From NCBI RefSeq assembly GCF_963678635.1, contig NC_087066.1, positions 36,581,152-36,645,151 on the forward strand: DNA of 64,000 bases, in the 5' to 3' direction. The first letter of the stretch is position 1. Every line of letters starts with the position of its first letter. Positions 9,951-21,565 of this stretch are shown here, piece after piece. The stretch comes from Symsagittifera roscoffensis. Lineage: Eukaryota; Xenacoelomorpha; Acoela; Convolutidae. The notes under the pieces are model-generated. The model saw only the letters and a list, made by a program, of their open reading frames with translations, was not told where the DNA came from and searched no databases. A program made the position numbers and the translations under genes.

Positions 9951-10751
9951 CTAGCATATCCCAAGAACTTCTTCCCGTGTATCGGTTCTAACTCGTCCTT
10001 GGTTCTTTCTGGAAATGCGGCGAAACATCTTACAGAACAACTCGTAAAATTTTTCGGACATTCTAGCAAGTCTCACGCATTTTGGCACTGAGAAACCTTG
10101 ATTCACTATCGTCATTGTGCTCCTTACATCAACTGCCTTAAAGTCTACTGTTATCGGCTTTTGCACTTTAAGAGCCATCGTCGAGTCTACTAGGTATCGA
10201 GTTCCAGAAGGTCTTAAATAAGTTTCACTTTGACTGATGTTCATCTCCACTTCTTTTGCTTCCCTACACTTTCCGATATGCTTCTGTTCAGTCTGCAAAA
10301 CTCCCAAAAACACTTACACACTGATGGCCGTGATCAACTCATGTTTTTGTTCCAGATTCAATAGTGACACTAAAGAACCAAACATGCTGTAGAACCCTAG
10401 TGCAGTCACTAGATTCACGTCAGTTCCTCCATGACACTCTACTATTAGTTCTGTCTCCGTTCTCAATTTCATCACTATATTTCCGAACAATATCGTAGAT
10501 TTTTTTTGCTGTCTCGCAAGTGTTTTTACGCAGTCAAGACCTCCCCATGTATGACCTTCTAGTCCACAGACTTTCGCCAGACAGCTACCAGGTTTGATCC
10601 AGTCTTCTGGTCCCCAGCCAGGCAACTCTACACTGTTCTCTTGGTTGCTCCTAGAGGCTGTAGTCATCAAGTCGCAGAGATGAGAGATGTTGAGGTTGCG
10701 CAAATTGCAACCTGCGTTCAATTCTCTCCGCAAATCTTGCGTCGCTCTCAA
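9951..10751 (-). pseudogene. Decayed giant ORF segment with Cys/His cluster and SVPKCVRLARMS motif
   Basis: One minus-strand frame with a single stop between its two halves (at 10314-10316). The upstream half has CLAKVCGLEGHTWGGLDC and NLVTALGF; the downstream half has GVLQTEQKH and FSVPKCVRLARMS. Copy 1 has VTALSVESWPGVLQ at the stop position, so the stop replaced a sense codon. This is the best-preserved stretch of the dead copy and suggests strong past constraint on these residues. Confidence 0.8.
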
Positions 10752-13700
10752 TATTTAATCGGCGCATGGGCTCGGGTACCATGATGGCTTCAAAAATTCC
10801 CACACTACCATCAACCTTGTCCTCAGTAATTCATCTGAAACTCCCGATTTAAACTCCACTCTGTTGTCAGATTTCGGCATGGAACGTGCAGTCATCTTTT
10901 CTTCCAATACAAGTCCTAATTTGACTTGCTGACTGGCAATACCTCTTATCGTTCAAGTTCTTGACAACCAAAATCTCAGTAAGACAGCTTGCTCATAGTC
11001 GAAGGAAGTAACAATCACGTAAGTCCTCCTTGATGAACGGATTTTACGGCATTCCAACAACTCCCGAGACAAATTGATATGACTTCGTTCTGATCGGTCC
11101 ACAGTATTCACTGAACTTCAGCAGTGAGCCCATGGATCTTTTCGAGAGCCTATGCTCCTTATTTGAGAATCTTTGGAATTCGGCGATGTTCCTCAAGGGT
11201 TCTAGTTATACAATTTCTTTCAAACTCACTTACAGTGGCTTACTTTGGTGATAATCTACAGCGCTCGTAAGAGCAAGGTCTTTGCTAGTTCATTGCCTTC
11301 TCGCAGCGTTTCCGCGCAGGCGTTTAGCGCTGGAACCGACATCTGCTCCAATATGAACCGGACGAAACAGAGAGCGTCTCTCGGCTTCGCACATGTTACT
11401 GCCGCTCCTTCACAGATCATTAGGTCTCTTAAATGCAACATCAAGAGTACCTTCTTTTCTTTCGACTTTTTCCTTTTTTTCCGAATCGTGCTCTTCCATA
11501 GTCATTTGTGTCAAATACCAAGCAAATAAATCTGAATTGTAGCTCAGTTTTGACGTACAGTAACGCTATCAGGGCATGTATTTTTGAAGAAGTTCGCATT
11601 TCTTCTTCGAAATGGCGTAGTACCTCTGCCCTCCACGTTGAACTCACCAATTAATCCACCATTTCTCTGTGAATTTCGGAAGAGGCTAATATTCCATATG
11701 CCTTCTGCTTAATTGTCGCGCTCTTAATCATTTCTTCAAGATAACTTTTCATAGCAGTTTTTTAGAGCGATCAGAAGTCCTGTATTCCATCATTACCATG
11801 TATCCATTGGCGGGCTCTTCTATCGAGGCTGTGTCCGATACAATCAATCGGTTATGTTCCACTGGGGTCAGCTGTCCTGCAACGCTTCCATTTCCGTGGT
11901 TCATGTTTTATGGTTTGAAATCCCTAAGGGCTCACCACATTGGCTAATTATTTCCATTTCTAACATAGCTCAAGTAAGAGTGCAGTCACTCCTCTTGATT
12001 TTATAGCTGGCTGATCTTAATCTTGCCAGGAGTATGACTGGAACCATCATTACATCGGTCATCAGTTTCTACGTGCCTGGCAATCTGTCATTGCCTTGCC
12101 CAATTTCAACGGCATCTTCAGTTCGCTTTCGTTTTGCTGAGTTGGCAGTCTCCGTTGGACTTTCAGAGTACACATTTGCCTTTTCAGTTTTTCTTAACGT
12201 TAATTTGCTGCCCAATTTCATCTTCATGTCGTTGATCATGTCAATTAACGTCTTCGATGGCATTGTTCCTTTTGGAGTTCTGAACAGGTACACCACTTCC
12301 TCGTTGCTTTCTTGGTGATTCATCTTGATCGAAGAGTTTGTCTCAACTTCATCAGTGGCCGAATCAATTAGCAATTCGCTCTTTCTCCCATTCTTAGTCA
12401 TCAAGCTTGTCAAGGATTTTTCGCTTTAGTCGTCTGTTGGGACCAGTTTTCAACATCGGCTGTGTCCCGTAGCACTGCACTACCGTCAAACCTCCTCCAA
12501 AAATGTAACTATGTACATAACAAAGTCTGTTCTGTTTTCATGATAACGGTGGTGAACTTCCCACTCTTCTTCTGGCAGGGCTCCCTAGAATGGTACGGAG
12601 AGTTTGTTTCTTATTCTCTTGTGCGTTGATATTCTGTTAAGAGTCTTTTTCTAGTAGTTTCAACCTTGCCAGGAGAGCTGCTCTCCGGAAAGTCCGGAAA
12701 TATACGGGCTGCATTCATAAAGATTGAGGGAGGTTCCAGCAAAGAAATATCATCTTCCGCTGATTCATTTGTCCATGCCACCGTTTCTGTTCCTTCCTCG
12801 TCTTCGTCCAGGAGGTTGAAGTCCAGGCTAGACGCACTAGGCTTTGTCGTCATCTAATGAGGCTTTGTCGTCATCTTTTTCCGCTTGGTCGAGATCCTGC
12901 TACATTGGTTTTTCTGGTTGACCGGTTTTCACGTTCTCCGTATCTTAACACGACTTCACAACCGAAGGGCACTAGAGCAGTCCTAGTCAGCAGCTTCCCA
13001 GTTATTGTCAACTCTGGCCTCACATTCTTGACTATCGTCGGAGCACGGGTGCATCGATGCAGAGAACTTTGCCATCCTTCTCTCGTTGGTTTTGAACACT
13101 TTCAACCTGGGGTGGGAACACTTCGAGCTGCCATCTTTCCCATTCGCCCATTCGATCGCGGAAGTGGTTAATGAAATTTACTGCTGTCATGTCGGGCTCT
13201 GCTATATCGCCAGCGGCGAATCTTTGCTCTTCGCTTCCCGTAGCACAGTCTACTCGCACAGTTTGAATGTGCTCCCCTCCAAGACTGAATTAAGGTTCAG
13301 GAGCAACACCGATCTCCTAGGCTTCTACTTTCGCATCAGGGAATGCGAACGTCACTGCTGTACAGTTTATCACCTTCACAATTTTGCGGACTCACCTGAT
13401 TAAGTCTAGGGGATTTGTCCTCATAGCTAGACATAAATCGGTGAGTGGGGCCATGCCTCCTACATTACGTCGCACATCCTTCTCTCTTTCTATCATCTTA
13501 TCCTCTCCAGTACCAAAGCTATTTTGTTGTAACGTCTCAAACAGCCCCAGGATCACTCGGTCAGATAGTTCGATTGTGGCTAGGAGAAATTCTTGTATTA
13601 GATAGCAAGAGAGTCCTGAGTAAACTTTCGCCAGGAAAAATTTCGGTTCATTCTGCTCCCAACCCTTTCAACATGCTTTCCGTCCTCTCAAAACTTTCTT

Positions 13701-13767
13701 CTCCTCGCACTTTCTTTGTCCAGATTGCCTCGAGTGTCGTCTGGCACATCCTGTCTACGAACTGCGC

Positions 13768-14700
13768 TCATTTCTTTCCTTCGCTTTCCGCCAAAATCAA
13801 TTCTCTTACTAGGTAAGCGTGGATCTTCGCTATCATCGGTGGGCCCCGCTCAAAAGCGTCCTTGCCCGATGCTGCTATTCGAGTAGTCAAGTGCAGCCAC
13901 TTTTTTGCCTCCGGTTTTGTCCGCAAAACCATCGCTTCCAAGTGAGCTTTCTTTTCTTTTGCATTCTGCCTCTTTGGCTTTTCTTCTTCCTCGACCTCCA
14001 TTCCTCTGAACCACAAGTCATTTGACATCTCCACTATCACTTGATGATCATCATCAATTCCTGGCTTCACCTTGAGCTGCCTGCTGAAATTTGAAAGTTC
14101 GAATCCAACACTTCGTCTAACACAAGCATGTTGAAAGAATGATCTCTCAATCCTCTCATAGCGTTTGAGATATCTGAACACACTACAGGCAATCTGATTG
14201 AAGTGGTCTCAGATTCCTCTTCTCTACTTCGCAATTTGGGGCAGGTATGATCACATCACATTTCCCCTCTGGAAAGAGCGCAATCTTGGCATACACGAAT
14301 TTCAATCCGTCTGGGAGGTCTGCATATCCCGAGTACAGAACGAACACTGGCTTCGGGGTTATCTTCTGAAACCCGCCTTCTTTCAACACTTTTATTATCT
14401 CACCTATGGACTCCAGAACATCTTTGATTGCTGGCCACAACGCAGTTTCTGCCGTTGCTGGCTCTCTGACTCTGCTCAGGAGACCTCTGCTGTGAAATTG
14501 ATTACTGATGCATGCAGATTATTACGATCGTTATTGTATTCCTTTCTCTTTGCCGTTGAACGACTGATCCAGGTCGGTTCCCACCAACATTATCACGTCG
14601 GGCCAGAAAAAAGACTTGGAGGTGTTCAAAAAGTCCGAGCTCGCAATCACTAGAATCTTTGCCTTTTTCATCTCTGCTTTGTCGTAGGCAGCGAAAAGAT
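13768..14700 (-). pseudogene. Decayed giant ORF segment covering the SGNH-like domain
   Basis: Minus-strand frames carry, 5' to 3', ILVIASSDF with FWPDVIM (about 14590-14690), then LPDGLKFVYAKIALFPEGK and IPAPNCEVEKRNLRP (14183-14440), then FELSNFSRQLKV and LWFRGME (13768-14181). They align with AGSDF, ALQFVYAILILIAEGNG, AAPNRELEPTNLRL, LEISNFARQLKL and LWFRDME of copy 1. Frameshifts separate the three. Confidence 0.75.
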
Positions 14701-14813
14701 GGTTTCGTCTATTCTGAACTTCAGTTCACCATATTGTTCTCCATCACCTTCTTGTGTTACTTGCTTCGGAAAAAGTCTCTTCTCTTACATGAGCTGGATT
14801 AGTTCGCACCTGT

Positions 14814-15479
14814 TTAAACATCTTCACATGTTACCCAATGGGTGACCGTCTTGTCATGAATCTCACCGGTCTCTCCTCTCTGGTTTGCTCGCTGTGATTC
14901 TTCTTTACATCTTGCAATGAGAGTCAACAACCCCTCAATATCAGCCAACCATAATGCTGTCGTAGAGCTGAAGTTGATTTCCGCTGCTATCAACCAGTCC
15001 ACTCCTAAAATCGAGTATAGTCTATTTACTGACAGTCTCGCGCCATTCAACACTCTTATTGCATCACCTGTTAGCCTTACTGTCTGGAGTTTCAATATCA
15101 TCAAGTTTTCTTTGTAAATGTGCCAAGGTGAAGGTATCGGTCTTGTACACATCAGGGAATTTCTATCTGGACGTCGCTTTTCCCTGGTAACAGCCGTCGT
15201 CGTCTCGGATCTGGAGGTACCTGAGGTCGCGTCCGTCTGATTGACTGGTCCCATTCATCGTCGGGGATGAATGGTACTCCTCACTGGTGCTTTACCCAGT
15301 CGATCCAATACGTCTGACCTCTGTTCTTGCTCACTTGAGCTCTGCATCACTTGCAGCTCATCTGAAACTGATACCAAGCGTGTCTCCAGATTAGGCGGCA
15401 CAATAGTTGAAATTGCCGCCACGTTAGTCGCATCCTCATTTTTTAGTGCTCCTGCTGTGTCGAAAAGGTCAACCTCCAA
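14814..15479 (-). pseudogene. N-terminal part of decayed giant ORF, split by one in-frame stop
   Basis: A single minus-strand frame from 15479 to 14814 is interrupted only by the stop at 15255-15257. The residues around it, HPRR then stop then MGPVN, line up with PTRSM then MGPIN in copy 1 (near nt 50-75). The first half is polar and Ser-rich; the second contains a hydrophobic LLTLIARC stretch. Similarity to copy 1 beyond the MGP region is weak. Confidence 0.5.
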
Positions 15480-16459
15480 TTCGTCTACTTGTTCCTGGAA
15501 TACACAGTTCCTCTAGCCTTGTACTTCTATACAGTCGGGGAAATTCCATCAGTGGTGAAACTGGCCTCATCCAGAGCTTTCAAATCGTGCTCCGAGTTTA
15601 TTAAGATCATTCGTCAAGCATTGCGAATTGCCAGGTTACGCACTATGTTGTTCCACCTCACGACTCACGCCTTGTGGCTTCTAGCTGTGGCTGACTGTGT
15701 TCTTGTGTTCATTGTTATTGTGCAGACGGTCGGTACGGCACACTGAATTTTTGGCACAATGCAGTCAGAAAGCACACTAGCATTGCTTCCCATTGCCCTT
15801 CTACTGAATCTCAGCTTCTGGACACGTTGCTGGTGTCTATTAGAATCGTCACTTCTACTATTCTGCCGGGTTCATCAACTGAACCATTTGGTATAGCTGG
15901 GCTACTGTGGCACCTCCGAATGCCATCACCGTAGTGATCCATGCGGTTCTCAAATTCTGCAATACTTTCAATAGACTATCACCCAATTTCAAATGTGACG
16001 TTTCAAGGAGTGGTTGCTGCCTGTTCATCGCTGGACTCCAACTTGATCTATTGCAACATGCTCGCATGTCCGTCTCCGGGACTCCCGTGAGCTGTTTTTG
16101 ATCTGATTGTTCTTCTGTATGTTATGATTTTTTCTTCATCGACATCTCCTTGATCTTCCTAGAGGAGTTTTTCCTGTTTTCGACTTTGTAGCAGCTCCTG
16201 TCTTCTTTACCACTTGAGATGAGAGCTCTACTCTTCCAGTATCATCAATTGTTCCTTAGGGTGCAGTCAACCCGGAACCTGGTACATTCCTATTAGCCAC
16301 GAGTCGACCAGCGGCTACCACCAGCTGCCTCATCGTTTCTCCACAACTGGATCGCAAAGCTTGTCGCTTGGGTCCGGGATTGTCGTTCTACTGGGTCCTG
16401 TTGGGACTTGCACTTCCGTTGTTTGACTCAGTTCATCAGCGATTGCTCACGGGGAACGC

Positions 16460-17109
16460 TTCATGCAGGTAACGGTCGTTCTGTTTTTGCTATTTCCAAT
16501 CGTTCAATTCGCGCCTTTTAGTCCTGCCTCAAGCACTCTTTCTTTTGTCCCTGCTTCTTCAGTTCTGGCTAAGGTTTCCTTCACTCGGTTCAACTCGTGT
16601 CTTGTCTCCTTCGGATCATCCATCGTTTCATTCGTCTGTGTTCTTTTTCTACTCTGGCTCTACTGGCGGGCACTGCAACTGCGAACTAGACGAGTCAGCC
16701 GCGTTACTCATTTCGTGATGGAATGCTTTCTGTCTAGTCCCCAAACCGGGCTTAGGCCCGGCTGGGAGAGGCATCTCTCCAGGCTGGTACGTGTTCGTGG
16801 TACCCAAACCGGATTCGTGCGCCAAGTCACTTCCCGACAGCGCTCCATTTCTCCATCTCAAAATCCGCAGAATTGGGCGGTCCAACACTCATTGTTCGGC
16901 CCAAGCTGCCCTCAGCAAAACTTCCGTGGGGTGATCCCCATGGTTGTCATGCCCTAAAGTGTTCGTCAGAGCAGCCGTCAACTTGACTACCTCTGGGTCA
17001 TCCTGAGCCTAGTCTCTTTCCAGTAGCCTACAATAAAGCTCGTCTATGACTGGACGCACGTAGACGTCGGCTAAATCCATCAGCTCATCAAGATTGTCCA
17101 TTCTCGTAC
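16460..17109 (-). pseudogene. Possible gag-like 5' start of the decayed giant ORF
   Basis: An ATG at 17107-17109 opens MDNLDELMDLADVYVRPVID, followed by ELYCRLLERD, a stop, then AQDDPEVVKLTAALTNTLG in the same frame. Past about 16890 a shifted frame runs to about 16650. The region to 15480 is Ser/Thr/Lys-rich in broken frames. This would be the start of a gag-type ORF or of the giant ORF itself. No homologue lies in the window because copy 1 is cut at the left edge. Confidence 0.4.
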
Positions 17110-17484
17110 GTTTTGTTTATTGAATTCGATAAAATGATTTCGCAACAGGTGTTGAAGTTCAAAGAATAAATTGATCAAGCAGGATCTAGAAACAAGGTCA
17201 CGACTATCAAATCTGTCTTATTGATCCAATTTTATAATAAAACGTACTTAAAAAAAGGCGAATAAAAAGACTTTGATCTAAAAATATATTCAAAGTCAAT
17301 CCAATCTAAAATCTTGGAAATTGATCTAATTGACAGTCCATAGTTTGGATGTACTCCAAGAATTATTGCTTGTGCATTCGTGATCATCAACGCTCCCCAA
17401 CCTAAGATCCTAATAACATAATAGCACAACACATAACACATCTTAAGCTCAACCTGCACTCAATCTAAACTCAAATATTATTTC
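17110..17484. other. AT-rich spacer between decayed gag-pol and giant ORF
   Basis: About 375 bases without clear coding content. A 75-codon minus-strand frame (17232-17459) exists but I cannot support it as a gene. A TTATAAAA stretch is present on the minus strand near 17231-17238, upstream of the ATG at 17109. No direct repeat that would identify an LTR is apparent to me. Confidence 0.4.
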
Positions 17485-19240
17485 TTATATAGATACATTT
17501 TTATGTTGGTATCCGAAAAGATTACACGTACCAGCGCTTACAGTTTCCGAGGATGCAGTCGTCCTCTGTTTGGGTCTCAAACGGGAAGCGAGAGTTATTT
17601 CACTCCCTTTTCCATCAAAAAAACTCAGGGTTAAAACCAAATCTTCAGGGTCCACGTGTTGCTTCTCCGTCGCCCTTGTCAACAAGAAGCAGAAATACTT
17701 CCTTGGTATCTGTGAAGCCGCCGGTGTCAAATCTGCTACACACCATATTCTTGGTCTTTGCTTTCAAAAAAAAATCTATGTTTTTGTATTGTCTCCTAAA
17801 GTCGGCTGCTAATGCTGGCTGTTCTTAAACTCATATCCCCGGTGATAGTATCCGTAAAAATAAAATCGCTGTCTGTTGGTATTATGCTACTTGAGTATTC
17901 ATTTTGCAAGTAAAAAAAATGATTTTACTACTCTCCCTATGTCTGGTTCCTTAGGGCCCTCATCTGTTTCTGCCTCTAAATCACCTGTTTCTCTTGCATT
18001 TTTTTTTATATAAATCTACCCCCGTCAATCGCATACCAGATATTAGGTTAGGACTGGACGAAGGAGTGAACAATGGCCCTTCCTGGGCTGCCCAGGAAGA
18101 ATCATTTTGTCATCCTTTATGTATTTCAAGCTCCCGCGTTCTACGTCTTGAATCTCCCCATTTTCAATCCATTTTTTCCAGCTACATTTCATACGGTCTT
18201 TTCTATGTGCTCTTAGTCAGCCCGAGAGTCTCTATCTCACCATCAATCTTGTAAGTCATCTTCCATCCTAACCCACCAATTCGTTGCCAATGGCTTTGTC
18301 GCCTGTTTGAATGGTTCTAGGTCAACCCTGACTGCTTCCTTCTTCGGCAATAGGCTCATCGAACGTTTTGACACCACTATCATCTCCAAGTCATCTGCCG
18401 TGTTATCAAAGACTTTCTAACGCGGCAACAGGTAGCGATCATAATCAGGGTCTTGGTACACCTCCCTGTACAAGTTTCTTGCCCGAGTCTCCACCAGCAA
18501 TGTATGGATCGCCATCTCTGACAATTCAGAACCCGTGCTCGAGTTCCTGTCTGAGTAGGTGTCAACCTACATTTTCTTCGAGGTGTTTTCGACAGATGAG
18601 TCTGCCGTGGAGCATGTCTCCACGGCAGATACTGATGTGTCCGATCGACTCATTCATCTCAATTCCCCGGATAGAACTCTTTCCGACTCGTCTTAACTAT
18701 TAACATATCCACTTCGTTCAGTGTCCGACTCCCCTGATAAATATTCTTGCTCCGAGTTTATCGTCTCGACTTCTATCAGTACTTGATCAGGCACCTTAAA
18801 AGTGACTGTGTTCGATGTCTTGTTCCCTCGTCTTGAACGGTGTCCTCATTAAAAACGCTCTCTGGAATTGCGGAAACTAATTGCTAAACTACTGTCCTAC
18901 ATTCCCTTTCATTTTCTTTGTGCTGGGGTCTTGATAATTTTATCCGTTCTTTCTGACTGATCGTTAATGATGTCATCACTGCTGCCCATTCAGGTTTATC
19001 TCTAGTCATTTCTTTCTCATTTAATCCACCCAGCATCTGCATCACCTACCTCCAGCGTTTTGGCTTATGAGAGACTGTTATTTTCATGCGAAAGAGTTCC
19101 TGTTGAACCAGCTTTCAACGTTGCAACAGATCCAAGGGCACCGGGCCCTTCGTAGATAACTCTTAATTTCTGCCGCTCTCTCAAGTGGTAATTCGAGGTG
19201 TCCGGAATAGGATGTCCGAACGTATCCAGCTATCTCGTCA
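17485..19240 (-). pseudogene. Pol C-terminal extension, no integrase motif seen
   Basis: Continues from RNase H with LPLTR, LDTFGHPIPD, then PVPLDLLQR and KLVQQELFRMKITVSHK in broken frames, an acidic Ser-rich stretch near 18.5-18.8 kb (INSEQEYLSGESDT), KKEAVRVDLEPFKQATKPL near 18.3 kb, and RFDTGGFTDTKEVFLLLVDK near 17.7 kb. I recall this extension in related Daphnia proteins. No HHCC zinc finger and no DDE core can be recognised. A GTAAGC donor-like site follows CILGN near 17540. Confidence 0.6.
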
Positions 19241-19705
19241 AGGGAAGTTCTTCCTAAGTTTCTTTATTTAAAAATGAGAACACTTCCATGATTTCAGCCT
19301 GATTGACCTGCTTTTGTTCGAACTCAGTTTTTTTGCTGAGGCTGTCAGCATTTCGGTGCTTGTCATGCATCCTGCGCTCGATCATTATGTGGTAGATATC
19401 CAACCTGAATATCCATCGACCGAAGTATCTCTTGTCCATAGAGTACTTTTTCAAACAGGATAAGGCTCGGTTGTCTACTCGCAATTTAAAGGGGCGCTCT
19501 CCAATTTGGCGCGATATTTCTCCACGAACGTGACTACCGCAAACATTTCTACTTTTGGCGCACTGTTTTTCTTTTCAGCGTCGCTCAATAGCTTACTGCC
19601 GTATGTAATGGGACGGAGAACTGCTCTCCCATTCCATGGTTGCTCCTGATGCAGCTCTCAGCAAGTGGCTATCACTGAAGCGTCAGTTTCGAGAACGTAC
19701 ATACC
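19240..19705 (-). pseudogene. RNase H remnant
   Basis: Begins with VLETDASV (first catalytic Asp) near 19690, then VEMFAVVTFVEKYRA, and VDNRALSCLKKYSMDKRYFG with HRNADSLSKKTEF in the frame at 19254-19484. This is the tether/RNase H pattern of Ty3/gypsy pols (DNRALxWL ... RH.NADSLS). Several frameshifts. Confidence 0.8.
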
Positions 19706-20560
19706 TATCTCCGTGACATGCCTGGCACTGGCGCTTCGCACAGCTCCCGCCTTTTATTCCCGAAAGCTTCCTGAGCTCTTTCACTGCATTCGAATTTCTT
19801 CCCTTTGTTGCTCATCAGTTGCTGCATCGGGTGGACTTTCTCTGCGCATCCTTTTATTAATTCTTGATAATAATTCGGGAATCCCAGGAAGCTCATGAGC
19901 TACGTGTCCGTTTTGGGGGCCTTCCATTTGAACACGGCCTCCACCGCATCTGGATCCGGCCTCACCCCATAATTATCCACCATTCTTCCTAGGTACTTTA
20001 AAGGGTTTGCATTTCAAGCCAGCTCTCTTCATTCACTCGAAGACTTCAGCACAATGTGGTCTGTCAAGGTGGGTGTCGCTATCACTACGTCATCCCAATA
20101 GCGCATCACGAGATTCCCTTATTTCTTTGTTACGCTAGTCAAGACCTGAGCCATGAATCTTTGAAATGTCGGCGTCGCATTGCACAATACGAAGGGCATC
20201 ATCTTCTACTAGCACAAGCCTAAATCACACGCAATTCCTGTCTTCTCCCAGTCCTGTTTCCAGAAGGCAGAGCCCATATCCAGCGTGGTGAAAAAATTGG
20301 CAATGCGTGGTATAGGTTATGGGTCCTTTATAGTCACCGCGTTGAGGTAGCGAAAATCGCAACAGAATCTCAGCTGTCTTCCTTTCTGTTTGGCCACGAC
20401 GATCCCACTCGCCCAAGGTGACTTCGAGGGTTCTATCACATCGTTCTCGAGCAGCATTTCTATTTCTGCTCGGCACGCCTGCGATATATATGAGGTGTCA
20501 TGCGCCTCGCTGCCTCCCTGTGCGGAACTACGATTTCTTCTAGTTCAATCTCTTGCTCGA
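19705..20560 (-). pseudogene. Reverse transcriptase remnant
   Basis: Minus-strand frames carry ELEEIVVPHREAARRMTP, SKSPWASGIVVAKQKGRQL, RFCCDFRYLNAVTIKDPYP, the catalytic box YWDD at 20089-20100 (MRYWDDVVIATP), and FLGFPNYYQELIKGCAEKV in the connection. These are fingers, palm and connection motifs of Ty3/gypsy RT. The catalytic aspartates survive, but the frame is broken many times. Confidence 0.85.
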
Positions 20561-21190
20561 CAAATTTACAACACCTATATCCGCTTTATGTTTTGAAACA
20601 ACATCTCCGTTCTGATATAAAACCGCCCTTAGCAACTCAAACTCTCCCTCCCCTGTCTTACTTCTTATTTCCGGCCGAACCGGTTAGTTAGACTCTAATT
20701 CATATGATGTAGGGCGTTCCGGAACATTGGAGCGGCTCGATAAGCCGTCATCTGTTTCAGATCTCATTGAAAAAATTTTATTCGAAAATTTCATTTCTTT
20801 AATCCTTTTAAAAACCAATTTTTTTTTCGAGTGAGTTAGACAGTCTTCTATTCGATGCTTCTTCATGTTCGGAATTTCTTCAAAGTTCGTCCTCATTGGC
20901 AAAGCATAGCCAAGTTTCCTTCCACGCTGGGTTGAAACCGTTGTGTCCAGTGTTTTCAACAATACACATACATACAGCCTGTTTTGTGGGACGGAAAATC
21001 TCCAGTCTAAAACCACTGAATTTGGCTGTTTGATTTCGGTAACAGGCAAACCTGCTTATTATTGCTCAGTGGGTTTAATTTTCTCATACTAAAAATTGCT
21101 ACCAGTGCCTGCCTGTGCTGTAACTTTACTTTTATTGGTATTTTATTCTTATTTAAAATTTATATTTTATTCTAATCAGTTATTATCCTA
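20560..21190 (-). pseudogene. Protease-RT connecting region
   Basis: A minus-strand frame at 20684-21049 (WRFSVPQNRLYVCVLLKTLD; KLGYALPM) matches nothing catalytic but is continuous with the pol on both sides. It probably encodes the linker between protease and reverse transcriptase. Confidence 0.5.
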
Positions 21191-21565
21191 TTTACTGGTC
21201 GCTTAGCATACTGCCTGTCTGGGCTCCTAAGCCCTATCAGTCCATTATTGAGGTCGATCATCAGGTTGAAATTCCTGACGAAGTCACACCCTAGGATGGC
21301 TGATGCGAGTCATCCAGGTTCTCCACCACGAGAAAACTCATCCATAGGTTCCGCCCCAACCCCATTTGGAGGGCTGTTCTTGGAGCTCTCCCAGCCCAAT
21401 CGATAGCTCGATGATTGGCTGCTGCCAATCTTAGGGCCAAGTTTATCAGGTCCTCTTTGGTGAAGCCCATAATTTCCCAAGTTTTTATCGGCATCAAACT
21501 GACTACCGCTCCTGTGTCTAGGAGCCCTATTACTCCTATCTTTTTGCCGTCATTGTATAGCAGAT
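21190..21565 (-). pseudogene. Retropepsin (aspartic protease) remnant
   Basis: Minus-strand reading gives IGVIGLLDTGAVVSLMP with the catalytic DTG at 21510-21518, then a stretch ending near LGCDFVRNFNLMIDLNNG, the pattern of retroviral-type proteases (active-site loop, then ILG-x-DF). It is uninterrupted from about 21565 to about 21290 apart from a stop near 21290. It sits between gag and RT as expected. Confidence 0.75.

Larger units (their letters stand above)
8988..17109 (-). pseudogene. Second, decayed copy of the giant ORF (full length, many stops and frameshifts)
   Basis: Co-linear with the plus-strand giant ORF, in inverted orientation. Recognisable segments from C- to N-terminus: 8988-9478 (C-terminus, FVTHRD block), about 9600-9760 (MMAIRWLEAH block), 9951-10313 (FSVPKCVRLARMS), 10314-10751 (Cys/His cluster; CHGGTDVNLVTALGF), 12069-12413 and 12611-12853 (charged middle), 13768-14181 (ELSNFSRQLKV), 14183-14440 (APNCEVE), about 14590-14690 (ASSDF), 14814-15479. 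Upstream, an ATG at 17107-17109 opens MDNLDELMDLADVYVRPVID, broken by a stop about 30 codons on. If homologous to the unseen 5' part of copy 1, the full gene would be about 600 codons longer. Many stops and frameshifts make this a dead copy. A single in-frame stop at 15255-15257 directly precedes the MGPVN that matches MGPIN of copy 1. Confidence 0.8.
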
